A stretch of DNA of 64,000 nt. Origin: Thiolinea disciformis DSM 14473. GTDB lineage: Bacteria; Pseudomonadota; Gammaproteobacteria; Thiotrichales; Thiotrichaceae. Shown one piece after another: positions 37,889 to 45,888 of this stretch. Within the stretch, counting starts at the first letter, position 1; every line of letters starts with the position of its first letter. The notes beneath the pieces were generated by a model. That model made no database searches and was not told where the DNA came from. It saw only the letters and a list, made by a program, of their open reading frames with translations. Made by a program: the position numbers and the translations under genes. The stretch spans positions 1 through 64,000 of the forward strand of contig NZ_AQVE01000011.1 of NCBI RefSeq assembly GCF_000371925.1, read 5' to 3'.

Positions 37889-39640
37889 ATGAAAACTTTA
37901 AACTCTCTCATGTTTACTAGCCTTTTTGCTATTTCTGCTATGAGCTATGCCGGAACTTATAACCCCACCAGTAGTGACCCCACCACAACTAATACTGCAG
38001 GCGGTGACTATACCTTACCTGCTACTGTAGGGTTCGGTAACACGGCATTTGGTTACTATGTTTTACCATTTACAACGGGCATGCATAATACGGGTATGGG
38101 TGACTATGCACTGTCTAACAATACATCGGGCTCTCAGAACACCGCTGTTGGTGGTGAAACCCTATCCTCTAATACGACGGGTTCAAATAATGCTGCTTTT
38201 GGTGCCTCAGCCTTATATTTCAACACCGACACCAGTTCAAATACAGCCATTGGAAACTATGCCTTGTTTTATCTGAAAGGGAGTAACAATACCGGCCTTG
38301 GTAGCCAGGCTTTAAGTGGGCAGCATGGACTGTCGACCGGTTCTAACAATGTAGCGCTAGGGTTTCAAGCGAACTTTAAGAATACCACGGGCACAGGGAA
38401 TGTCAGTAGTGGGTATCGGTCACTATATTCCAACACGACCGGCGACTACAACACCGCTCAGGGGTATAATGCGTTGTATGGCAACACGACGGGTTTGGAG
38501 AACACCGCAGTTGGTAGTAACGCCCTAGTATCTAATAAGACGGGTTCAAATAATGCTGCTTTTGGTACAGGAGCCTTATTTTTTAACCCCGATACCAGTT
38601 CAAATACAGCCATTGGCAGCTCTGCCTTGTATTATCTGACAGGGGGGAGCAACAATACCGGCCTTGGTCGCGAGGCTTTAAAAGGGGGGGGGCAGGGACT
38701 GTCGAGCGGCTCGAACAATGTAGCGCTAGGGTATCAAGCGAACTTTAAGAATACCACGGGCACAGGGAATGTCAGTAGTGGGTATCGGTCACTATATTCC
38801 AACACGACAGGGAGCTACAACACCGCTCAAGGTTATCAAGCATTGTATTACAACACAACTGGAGTAGGTAACGCGGTATTGGGCTTGTATGCGGGTCTAA
38901 AAAACACGAGCGGCAGTTATAACAGTGTACTAGGTTACAATGCGTTGCCCAACAAAACCACGGGGAGTTACAACGTAGCGCTTGGCATGAATGCGGGTAG
39001 TCCCTTGACCAGTGGCAATTATAATGTGTACCTCGCGAATAATGCGGGTGCAGCGACCGAAAGCAACACCATGCGCTTAGGTCAGCCGAATAATAGCACG
39101 GGGCAAGCCCGTACTTTTATAGCCGGTATTCGGGGCGTGACGGTGGCGGGTGGGATTCCGGTTTACATTGATGCGAATGGTCAATTAGGCACGGTCAATT
39201 CCTCCGAGCGCTTCAAAACGGACATCCACGATATGGGCGAAGCAAGTCGCAAACTCTATGACTTACGCCCTGTCACCTATCTTTACAAAGATATACCCCA
39301 AAACGAAGCACAACAGCGTGAGTATGGCTTGATCGCCGAAGAAGTGGCGAAGGTTTATCCCGACCTCATTGCTTATGATACCGAAGGCAACATTCAGACC
39401 GTGCAGTATCAGAAACTGGTACCTATGTTACTGAATGAAGTGCAGCACTTACATCAACAGAATGCGCAAGAAATGGCTAAGAATGACTCGCAAGAGCAAC
39501 AGCTCTCTGAGTTAAAACAACTGGTTGTGCAAGTTCAGGCACAAAACCAAGCCTTGCAACAGCAGTTATCGGCCTTACAAAAGCCATTGCCGGTTGCTAA
39601 TAATGCTACTGTCACAGGGCCCCTAGCCAAAATGGAATAA
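37889..39640 (+). CDS. Secreted repeat protein with C-terminal S74 (endosialidase-type) chaperone domain
   Basis: About 583 residues. A Sec signal peptide (cleavage near MSYAG, ~22) is followed by some 25 short repeats of the type N-T-A-x-G-x-x-A-L-x-x-N-T-T-G (~40-420), which likely form a trimeric beta-helix or stalk. From ~437, SERFKTDIHDMG begins an intramolecular chaperone/auto-cleavage domain of the peptidase S74 family (YGLIAEEVAKVYPDLIAYD). It ends in a Gln-rich coiled coil (~500-560). The S74 domain normally trimerises the fibre and then cuts itself off. A lone secreted copy outside a prophage suggests a surface fibre or adhesin. I chose the ATG at 37889 over the adjacent GTG. Confidence 0.82.
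   Translation: MKTLNSLMFTSLFAISAMSYAGTYNPTSSDPTTTNTAGGDYTLPATVGFGNTAFGYYVLPFTTGMHNTGMGDYALSNNTSGSQNTAVGGETLSSNTTGSNNAAFGASALYFNTDTSSNTAIGNYALFYLKGSNNTGLGSQALSGQHGLSTGSNNVALGFQANFKNTTGTGNVSSGYRSLYSNTTGDYNTAQGYNALYGNTTGLENTAVGSNALVSNKTGSNNAAFGTGALFFNPDTSSNTAIGSSALYYLTGGSNNTGLGREALKGGGQGLSSGSNNVALGYQANFKNTTGTGNVSSGYRSLYSNTTGSYNTAQGYQALYYNTTGVGNAVLGLYAGLKNTSGSYNSVLGYNALPNKTTGSYNVALGMNAGSPLTSGNYNVYLANNAGAATESNTMRLGQPNNSTGQARTFIAGIRGVTVAGGIPVYIDANGQLGTVNSSERFKTDIHDMGEASRKLYDLRPVTYLYKDIPQNEAQQREYGLIAEEVAKVYPDLIAYDTEGNIQTVQYQKLVPMLLNEVQHLHQQNAQEMAKNDSQEQQLSELKQLVVQVQAQNQALQQQLSALQKPLPVANNATVTGPLAKME
38177..38812 (+). repeat. In-frame direct duplication of about 363 bp
   Basis: The segment starting near 38177 is repeated from about 38540, offset 363 bases (369 in the second half because of two extra codons). 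Long stretches are identical. For example, the region around 38385-38440 reappears at 38754-38810 without change. It duplicates about 121 residues of the repeat stalk. Confidence 0.8.
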
Positions 39641-39754
39641 GGGTTGTGCTAAAAAGTTAATTGTTTCTAGGTGCTAATTTATTGCAGAATGACTGACTTA
39701 CGGAGGCAGTTACTGTTTGTAATGCCTTGTTCACTACTGCAAATTAAGTACCTC

Positions 39755-39946
39755 ATGGACAAAAAACTACTCGATATTTTGGTTTGCCCTGTAACCAAGG
39801 GTAAGTTGATTTATGATAAAGACAAGCAGGAATTAGTGTCTAAATCAGCACGCTTGGCTTATCCAATTAAAAACGGTACACCCGTGATGTTAGAGCAAGA
39901 AGCGCGTGCCTTGACGCAAGAAGAAGTGGATGGGCTGGGTTCATGA
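39755..39946 (+). CDS. ycaR: Trm112/YcaR family protein (UPF0434)
   Basis: A 63-residue protein beginning [18 protein letters not shown], the signature of the YcaR/UPF0434 family, related to the zinc-ribbon partner Trm112. This copy keeps only one of the usual Cys residues (ILVCPVTK). It overlaps kdsB by four bases (ATGA), preserving the common ycaR-kdsB order. lpxK, which usually precedes them, is absent here. I take the internal ATG at 39755 because it aligns with the family. An in-frame upstream extension is not homologous. Confidence 0.88.
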   Translation: MDKKLLDILVCPVTKGKLIYDKDKQELVSKSARLAYPIKNGTPVMLEQEARALTQEEVDGLGS

Positions 39947-40701
39947 AACCCGTATTAGTCATTCCCGTTCGCTATGCTTCAACACGTTTGCCTGCGAAAG
40001 CCTTGCGTTTATTGCAGGGAAAACCTTTGGTACAGCATGTGCACGAGCGTGCTTTAAGAGCAGAAGGATTTGCTGAGGTGATTGTGGCGACCGATGATGC
40101 GCGAATTCGAGAAGTTTGCGAGGGATTTGGTGCGCAGGTCGTTATGACCGCGACGACCCATGAATCGGGTAGTGATCGCTTGGCGGAGGTCGTGCAATGG
40201 GCGGGCTGGGCCGATGAGCAAATTGTGGTGAATTTGCAAGGTGATGAGCCTTTAACGCCGGTCGCTAATTTGCGCCAATTGGCGCGTAATATGGAGCTTC
40301 ATCCTGAGGCCGCTATAGCCACCTTGGCCACTCCCTTACAACATGAAAGCGAATTAAATGATCCTAATATTGTAAAAGTGGTGTGTGATGCAAAAGGCAT
40401 GGCCTTGTATTTTAGCCGTGCTGCCATTCCTTATCAGCGTGATGCCACCAAAGCAGGCAGTCAAGCCGTAGCCGATTATGCTTTGCGTCATGTGGGGATG
40501 TATGCCTACCGTGCAAAATTTCTTAAAGCTTTTGCACATTTAGCTCCTGCCCCTTTGGAGCAATTAGAGAAGCTTGAGCAATTGCGTGCTTTATATTACG
40601 GCTATCGGATTCATGTGGAACTAGCGCATGAAATACCCGGGCCTGGCGTCGATACGGAAGCCGATTTGCAGCAAGTAGAGCGCTTAATGCAATTAGCCTA
40701 A
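39943..40701 (+). CDS. kdsB: 3-deoxy-manno-octulosonate cytidylyltransferase
   Basis: A 252-residue CMP-KDO synthetase. It activates KDO with CTP for transfer onto lipid A during lipopolysaccharide synthesis. The N-terminal [21 protein letters not shown] holds the CTP-binding P-loop-like R-x-x-S-x-R-L-P-x-K. VNLQGDEPL carries the metal-binding Asp, and [13 protein letters not shown] and the C-terminal [11 protein letters not shown] complete the family pattern. It indicates a Gram-negative outer membrane. Confidence 0.96.
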   Translation: MKPVLVIPVRYASTRLPAKALRLLQGKPLVQHVHERALRAEGFAEVIVATDDARIREVCEGFGAQVVMTATTHESGSDRLAEVVQWAGWADEQIVVNLQGDEPLTPVANLRQLARNMELHPEAAIATLATPLQHESELNDPNIVKVVCDAKGMALYFSRAAIPYQRDATKAGSQAVADYALRHVGMYAYRAKFLKAFAHLAPAPLEQLEKLEQLRALYYGYRIHVELAHEIPGPGVDTEADLQQVERLMQLA

Positions 40702-40790
40702 CGTGCTTTTTGGCTAAGTGGTAGAGGGTATTCAGTAACAGTTTAGCCAGCACGCCGTATAAGCGAAGTAAAAAGTTCGGGGCTAAAATA

Positions 40791-42092
40791 ATGATAATAA
40801 CACGCAACCAGCTAGGTTTATCCGTAAAGACTTTATTACTCATAAGCGGTTTGATGGCATTCTCAGACCTAGTCGAGGCTAAAACCATGGATGAACAGCC
40901 ACCCCCTTGGGCGGCTCGTTCTGATTTGCCAACTACGCCTAAGGTAGTGCCAGCTAGCACGAAGGCGACGCAAGCACCTCAAGCCGCTTCCAGTATTGAG
41001 ACTTGGTATAAAAACCGTCAAGGCCGTAGCACTAGCAAAAGTGATTCGGTGGAAAGTTTGCAAGATCGCGCTGAACAGGGTGATCGCGAGGCTGCTTATG
41101 CGTTAGCTTTATTGCTACGAAGCCAAGCAAAACCTAATCCTACCCAATCAATTCAATGGCAAGAAAAAGCCGCTAAAGCCGGTTTACCGGAAGCACAGTA
41201 TGGGTTGGGGGTGTTATATGCAAATGGCGAATATGTCAAAGCCGATGCGAGTAAAGCCACCTACTGGTTTGAGCAAGCCGCTCAAGGCGGCCATGAAATG
41301 GCGAAATTGGCTTTGGGCAATACTAGCCAGCAAGCTACACAGGAATCAGCACCCGTTGAAACAGCAGATGTCAATGCTGAACCAGCTCAGGCTGTGACAG
41401 AAGATCTGGCGACAGATGAACAGCCTGAAGCAGACAATTATACCTTTAATGCCGATGCGGATACCGATACCGAAGCAGTTACTCAGCCAACTCCAGTACC
41501 AGTCGCCGCTAAACCAACACCTAAACCTGCTCCAGCGGTGCAAGCAACAATAGCGCCGCAGCCCGTGGAGTCTGCACCCGAAGCTGCATTGCAAAACGAT
41601 GAGGCGTGGGTGGATGAGGTAGCAACGCAGCCACAAGTCGAACAAAACACCTCCGAAGTGGAGTTGGGCAGCCAAACACCGGAGCAAATCCAAGTGGCCG
41701 CGGAGCGTGGTGATCGTTATGCGCAATTAATGCTAGGCGCATTGTATGAAGATAGTTCACAAGGTCGCCAAGCCGATATGCAGCAAGCCGCTTTTTGGTA
41801 TGAACAAGCCGCGAAGCAAAATTACCCCAAGGCGCAGCATAATTTAGCTTTATTATATGAAGATGGACGTGGCGTGGCGCAAGACTATAAAAAGGCTGTG
41901 TATTGGTATCAAAAAGCGGCTAAAGCAGGATTTTCTGAGGCCCAAAATAATTTGGCCGTGCTGTATATTATGGGGAATGGTGTGACCAAAGATCGTAACA
42001 TGGCGGAAAAGTTATTGCGCTCGGCGGTAGCCCAAGATAATGAAAATGCCAAGCGCAATTTGTCGATGCTATTGCAACAAAGCCCTAGTTAG
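40791..42092 (+). CDS. Secreted Sel1-repeat protein
   Basis: A 433-residue protein. A signal peptide (hydrophobic ~13-25, likely cleavage after LVEA) is followed by two Sel1-like repeats (~85-165: EQGDREAAYALALLL, KAGLPEAQYGLGVLYANG). A long Pro/Glu/Gln-rich linker (~170-290) comes next, then three more Sel1 repeats (~300-430: ERGDRYAQLMLGALYED, QNYPKAQHNLALLYEDG, KAGFSEAQNNLAVLYIMG). Sel1 solenoids mediate protein-protein contacts, often in the periplasm. It overlaps the convergent bolA gene by four bases. Its partner is unknown. Confidence 0.85.
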   Translation: MIITRNQLGLSVKTLLLISGLMAFSDLVEAKTMDEQPPPWAARSDLPTTPKVVPASTKATQAPQAASSIETWYKNRQGRSTSKSDSVESLQDRAEQGDREAAYALALLLRSQAKPNPTQSIQWQEKAAKAGLPEAQYGLGVLYANGEYVKADASKATYWFEQAAQGGHEMAKLALGNTSQQATQESAPVETADVNAEPAQAVTEDLATDEQPEADNYTFNADADTDTEAVTQPTPVPVAAKPTPKPAPAVQATIAPQPVESAPEAALQNDEAWVDEVATQPQVEQNTSEVELGSQTPEQIQVAAERGDRYAQLMLGALYEDSSQGRQADMQQAAFWYEQAAKQNYPKAQHNLALLYEDGRGVAQDYKKAVYWYQKAAKAGFSEAQNNLAVLYIMGNGVTKDRNMAEKLLRSAVAQDNENAKRNLSMLLQQSPS

Positions 42093-42400
42093 GCTTTAGA
42101 ACCACCTTTACAAGCGGGTGAGTCTGGTACCTTGCCCGCACGCGCCTTGTATTCTTCTGGCGTCAAGGTGTGTAAAGCCAGCGCGTGAATACTCGGTAGT
42201 TCGGTGCTCAAGGCTTGGTTGACAATACGATGCCGCTCAATCAGGCGTTTGCCCTCAAACTGTTCACTCACTACCGTAACCTTAAAATGGGATTCGCGCC
42301 CTGGTGGGCCGTGGTGCATATGACTCTCATTGATGACTTCTAACACGCTTGGATTAAAGCTAGCCGTTAATTGGCGCTCAATCTGGTTTTGCATATTCAT
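42089..42400 (-). CDS. bolA: BolA family protein
   Basis: A 103-residue BolA-fold protein. The family stretch INESHMHHGPPGRESHFKVT contains the conserved His residues that coordinate an iron-sulfur cluster with monothiol glutaredoxins. FEGKRLIERHRIVNQAL and the C-terminal IHALALHTLTPEEY complete the fold. BolA proteins influence morphology, biofilm formation and iron homeostasis. It is a single gene, divergent from the moxR operon and ending inside the last codon of the Sel1 gene. Confidence 0.92.
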   Translation of the reverse strand: MNMQNQIERQLTASFNPSVLEVINESHMHHGPPGRESHFKVTVVSEQFEGKRLIERHRIVNQALSTELPSIHALALHTLTPEEYKARAGKVPDSPACKGGSKA

Positions 42401-42443
42401 TGCTTAAGTTCCCGATTTCTTTTGCTGAAAACGCTCAGGTTGC

Positions 42444-42471
42444 TTGAAACTATGCGAATACTGAGTATATT
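42444..42471 (+). promoter_or_regulatory. Sigma-70 promoter of the moxR-bat operon
   Basis: The -35 element TTGAAA (42444-42449) and -10 element TATATT (42466-42471) have a 16-base spacer, 27 bases before the moxR ATG. It is the only convincing promoter for the following run of tightly spaced genes. Confidence 0.5.
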
Positions 42472-42497
42472 CGGCACATCATTTCGTCGTTAAGCAC

Positions 42498-43475
42498 ATG
42501 AGCATGAATCAAAAACAACATTTTGACAAATTGTCGCGTTTTTTAGAGCGCAAAATCGTCGGTCAAAAAATGCTAATCAATCGCTTATTAATTGCATTGT
42601 TGGCGGATGGGCATCTTTTAGTAGAAGGTGCGCCCGGTTTGGCAAAAACCCGTGCGATCCAGATGTTAGGCAAAGGCATTGAAGGTGATTTCCATCGTGT
42701 GCAATTTACACCCGATTTATTACCTGCTGATATTACTGGAACCGAAGTATTTCATCCGAATGATGGCAGTTTTCACTTCCAAAAAGGCCCTTTATTCCAT
42801 AATTTGATTCTGGCGGATGAAATCAATCGCGCTCCCGCCAAAGTTCAATCAGCTTTATTAGAAGCAATGGCAGAACGTCAAATTACCGTGGCAGGAACCA
42901 CGTGGAAATTGCCGGATCCATTTTTGGTGATGGCAACGCAAAACCCCATTGAGCAGGAAGGTACTTATCACCTACCCGAGGCTCAACTTGATCGCTTCCT
43001 AATGCATGTCGTGGTGGATTATCCTACGGCTGAGGAAGAGCGTTTGATTCTGCTGTTGGGTCGCAAAGAAGCCATGCTGGATGTACAGCGTGACAAAGAA
43101 GTAGAAGAACCGGCGGTGACCGTAGATATCATTCGTGCCGCGCGGCGTGAAGTGCTCGAAGTCTATATGGCTGAAAATGTCGAGCAATATTTGCTTCAGT
43201 TAGTGTTAGCTACCCGCAATCCAGAGCGTTATGGCAAAAACCTGAATGGCCTGATTGCATATGGTGCTAGTCCGCGTGCGACTTTAGCCTTAGATCGTTG
43301 TGCGCGTGCTCATGCTTGGTTAGTAGGTCGCGATTTTGTAAGCCCTGAAGATGTTCAAGCGATTACCCATGATGTGTTGCGCCATCGTATTTTGCTAAGC
43401 TTTGAAGCCGAGGCGGATGGTGTGAAAACGAATGATCTGATTAATAAACTTTTATCCTTGGTGGCAGTACCCTAA
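42498..43475 (+). CDS. moxR: MoxR-family AAA+ ATPase
   Basis: A 325-residue AAA+ chaperone of the MoxR clade. Walker A is in VEGAPGLAKTRAI (~41-53) and Walker B in LILADEINRAPAKVQSALLEAM. Sensor 1 is in MATQNPIEQEGTYHLPEAQLD, and a C-terminal lid domain follows. MoxR ATPases usually act with von Willebrand factor A proteins to assemble or activate envelope or metal-containing complexes, and two VWA proteins follow here. It is the first gene of six tightly linked genes (moxR-DUF58-DUF4381-batA-batB/C-batD). Confidence 0.94.
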   Translation: MSMNQKQHFDKLSRFLERKIVGQKMLINRLLIALLADGHLLVEGAPGLAKTRAIQMLGKGIEGDFHRVQFTPDLLPADITGTEVFHPNDGSFHFQKGPLFHNLILADEINRAPAKVQSALLEAMAERQITVAGTTWKLPDPFLVMATQNPIEQEGTYHLPEAQLDRFLMHVVVDYPTAEEERLILLLGRKEAMLDVQRDKEVEEPAVTVDIIRAARREVLEVYMAENVEQYLLQLVLATRNPERYGKNLNGLIAYGASPRATLALDRCARAHAWLVGRDFVSPEDVQAITHDVLRHRILLSFEAEADGVKTNDLINKLLSLVAVP

Positions 43476-44396
43476 ATGCGTTCGGGAGATGGGCTAGTTT
43501 ATAGCTCGCTACAATCATTAATAAAATTACAAAATCAAGTCAGTACCTTACAGTTAGCGAAGCGTAAGGCTTTGGCACGGCACTTAGGGCAACATCATTC
43601 GGTATTCAAAGGCCGTGGTATGGACTTCGCTGAGTCGCGCCCTTATCAGGCCGGTGACGATATTCGTACTATTGATTGGCGGGTTACGGCACGTAGTGGT
43701 CGCGTTCACACTAAAGTTTTTCAGGAAGAGCGCGAAAAGCCGGTTTTATTATGGATTGATATGCGTACCCCGATGTATTTCGCGACACGTGGGCGTTTCA
43801 AAAGTGTTGTCGCAGCAGAGGTGGCGAGTTTATTGTTGTGGAAAACCTTGGAGGAAGGCGACCGCGCGGGTGGGATTTTGCAGCGCCCTGACCAAGCGCT
43901 AGAATTTAAACCCATGCGTAGTCGGCAGTCGGTATTAGGTTTTTTACGCGCGATTGCTGATGCAAGCCAAGCCCAATTGGCAAGTTTAAACTATCATGAT
44001 AGTGGTTATTTAAAAGATAATTGGATGCGCTTACGTCGCGTGGTGGAGTCAGGCTCGCAAGTTTATATTATCAGTGATTTTCGCCAAGCCAATACCGCTG
44101 CTTTACAACAATTAATCATGATACATCGCTTGGCGACGGTTACCCTCATTGCCATTAATGATCCTTTGGAAGAGCATTTGCCCGAGCAAGGACAATTGCG
44201 TATGACTGATGAAAAGCGTAGTTTATGGGTCAATTTAAAACAAAAATTATGGCGCGAACAATATCACGAGCGCTATCAAACCCATCGCCTCACTTTACAA
44301 AATTTAGCACGTCAACATCGTATGCCTTTAGTGTTTCTTTCAACGCGTGACAGCAGCACCGAACGGCTGCGCAAATTGAGTCGAGGCGCGCAATGA
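43476..44396 (+). CDS. DUF58 domain protein of the Bat operon
   Basis: A 306-residue protein beginning directly after the moxR stop. The DUF58 hallmark FAESRPYQAGDDIRTIDWRVTARSGRVHTKVFQEE (~50-85, interrupted here only for naming) is present in order. The following WIDMRTPMYFA lies at the VWA-like MIDAS position but lacks the full D-x-S-x-S. DUF58 proteins are constant partners of MoxR in such operons, and their biochemical role is not settled. No membrane segments are present. It overlaps the next gene by four bases. Confidence 0.9.
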   Translation: MRSGDGLVYSSLQSLIKLQNQVSTLQLAKRKALARHLGQHHSVFKGRGMDFAESRPYQAGDDIRTIDWRVTARSGRVHTKVFQEEREKPVLLWIDMRTPMYFATRGRFKSVVAAEVASLLLWKTLEEGDRAGGILQRPDQALEFKPMRSRQSVLGFLRAIADASQAQLASLNYHDSGYLKDNWMRLRRVVESGSQVYIISDFRQANTAALQQLIMIHRLATVTLIAINDPLEEHLPEQGQLRMTDEKRSLWVNLKQKLWREQYHERYQTHRLTLQNLARQHRMPLVFLSTRDSSTERLRKLSRGAQ

Positions 44397-44902
44397 ACGA
44401 GGAGTTGCGTGATATCCGTTTGCCGCCGGATATCGCATGGTGGCCGCCTGCTGTGGGTTGGTGGGTGTTAATGATAGTGGCGCTATTGACTTTGGTTGGC
44501 GTATTTTATTATTTATCGCGTGCACGTGCGCCAGTGCGTCGGGTACAAGGCACTTTGCCGTCAGCCGTAGCGGAATTGGATCGTATTGAACATGCTTATC
44601 GCCACGATCCGCGTGCTTTAGTCTGTGAATTGTCAGTGTTATTGCGCCGTGTTGCCATTAGTCTTTATGGGCGTCAGGCAGTTGCGGGTTTAACCGGTGA
44701 TCATTGGTTGCAAGTATTAGATCGCCAACAACCTAGTCCTGTTTTTACTAAAAAATTTCGTCAAGCGCTGACAGAGTTACCGTATCAACCCAGCGGGGAA
44801 ACAGATACCAAAGCTTTGATCGAGGAAATTCGTAGTTGGTTGCAATTGCAAGCGCATTTACAAGTCCAACAGGCGAATGCTCCTACACAAGGAGCGCACT
44901 AA
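44393..44902 (+). CDS. DUF4381 domain membrane protein
   Basis: A 169-residue protein with a single membrane helix (~20-42, in the stretch from WWPPAVGWWVL). A short N-terminal motif L-P-P-D-I-A-W-W-P-P is typical of DUF4381 proteins. The C-terminal helical cytoplasmic part contains LSVLLRRVAISLYGR. It overlaps DUF58 by four bases and batA by one base (TAATG). It sits in the usual place in gammaproteobacterial MoxR-Bat operons and is presumed to be part of that membrane complex. Confidence 0.88.
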   Translation: MNEELRDIRLPPDIAWWPPAVGWWVLMIVALLTLVGVFYYLSRARAPVRRVQGTLPSAVAELDRIEHAYRHDPRALVCELSVLLRRVAISLYGRQAVAGLTGDHWLQVLDRQQPSPVFTKKFRQALTELPYQPSGETDTKALIEEIRSWLQLQAHLQVQQANAPTQGAH

Positions 44903-45888
44903 TGTACGAATTCGTATGGTGGTGGATGTTCATTCTTGTGCCTTTACCCTTAATGGTGCGCTTCCTATGGCGTGCGGTTGAGCGGCAAACCGGCGTGGCT
45001 TTACGTGTCCCTTTTTTGCAGGATTTTTTACAAGCGGATAGTCAACAGAATAAGCGCTGGTCAAAATGGATATTAGGCTTGGGTTTGGCGGCTTGGTTGG
45101 CGTTGGTGACGGCAGCAGCACGTCCACTATGGATTGGTGAAGAAGTCAATCTACCGGTTTCAGGACGTGATTTGATGATGGTAGTGGACTTGTCTGGGTC
45201 GATGCAGGAACAGGATTTTGTTATTAATAATCAGCAGGTTGATCGTTTAACGGCATTAAAGTTTTTAGCCGATGATTTCATTAAGAAGCGTGCTGGTGAT
45301 CGGATTGGTTTAGTACTCTTTGCCGATCAGGCTTATCTGCAATCACCCTTAACGTTTGATCGTACTACAGTACGTACTTTATTGGATGAGTCGGCGATTG
45401 GTTTGGCGGGTGAAAGAACAGCGATTGGTGATGCCGTGGGTTTGGCGTTTAAGCATTTATTGGATAGCCCGCAGCAAAATCGGGTGGTGATTTTGTTTAC
45501 CGATGGTGCGAATACGGCGGGTACTGTGACACCGATGGAATCAACCGAGATGGCCGAAAAAGCTGGTTTAAAAATTTATACGGTGGGCATTGGTTCGGAA
45601 AATGAAAGTGTGCGCAGTATGTTCGGCTTTCAACTAATGAATCCGGGTGCGGAAATTGATGAAAAATTATTGCGCACTATGGCAAGCCGTACGGGCGGAC
45701 AGTATTTTAGGGCGCGTAATACCGAAGAGTTTCAGCGCATCTATCAAGAACTCGACCGCCTAGAGCCAGTGGAAAAAGAAGCAGAAACGTGGCGTCCGCA
45801 ACAAGAATTATTCCGTTGGCCGCTAGCGTTGGCGGTATTATTGGGTTTAGTGGCTTTTTTGTTACGCACTGAGGCTGAAAGCACGTGA
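44902..45888 (+). CDS. batA: BatA-type von Willebrand factor A membrane protein
   Basis: About 328 residues. N-terminal (~8-25) and second (~55-75) membrane helices are followed by a VWA domain (~90-290) with an intact MIDAS: D-L-S-G-S in VVDLSGSMQEQDF, then a conserved Thr and DGAN. A C-terminal helix lies near 305-322. The start overlaps the previous stop, with AGGAG upstream. A longer in-frame reading to 44836 has no homology. Bat (Bacteroides aerotolerance-like) proteins are linked to stress resistance and envelope maturation together with MoxR. Confidence 0.92.
   Translation: MYEFVWWWMFILVPLPLMVRFLWRAVERQTGVALRVPFLQDFLQADSQQNKRWSKWILGLGLAAWLALVTAAARPLWIGEEVNLPVSGRDLMMVVDLSGSMQEQDFVINNQQVDRLTALKFLADDFIKKRAGDRIGLVLFADQAYLQSPLTFDRTTVRTLLDESAIGLAGERTAIGDAVGLAFKHLLDSPQQNRVVILFTDGANTAGTVTPMESTEMAEKAGLKIYTVGIGSENESVRSMFGFQLMNPGAEIDEKLLRTMASRTGGQYFRARNTEEFQRIYQELDRLEPVEKEAETWRPQQELFRWPLALAVLLGLVAFLLRTEAEST

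Noticed and set aside
40702-40790. Imperfect inverted repeat (CGTGCT...GGCTAA / TTAGCC..GCACG) after kdsB
   Set aside because: A bulge and a loop of about 26 bases with no U tract; too weak to call a terminator.
40523-40960. 145-codon minus-strand frame covering the kdsB end and the start of the Sel1 gene
   Set aside because: It overlaps two well-supported plus-strand genes and has no homology signature.
41346-41760. Overlapping minus-strand frames within the Sel1-repeat gene
   Set aside because: Shadows of the low-complexity linker. The Sel1 frame has clear repeats and a signal peptide.
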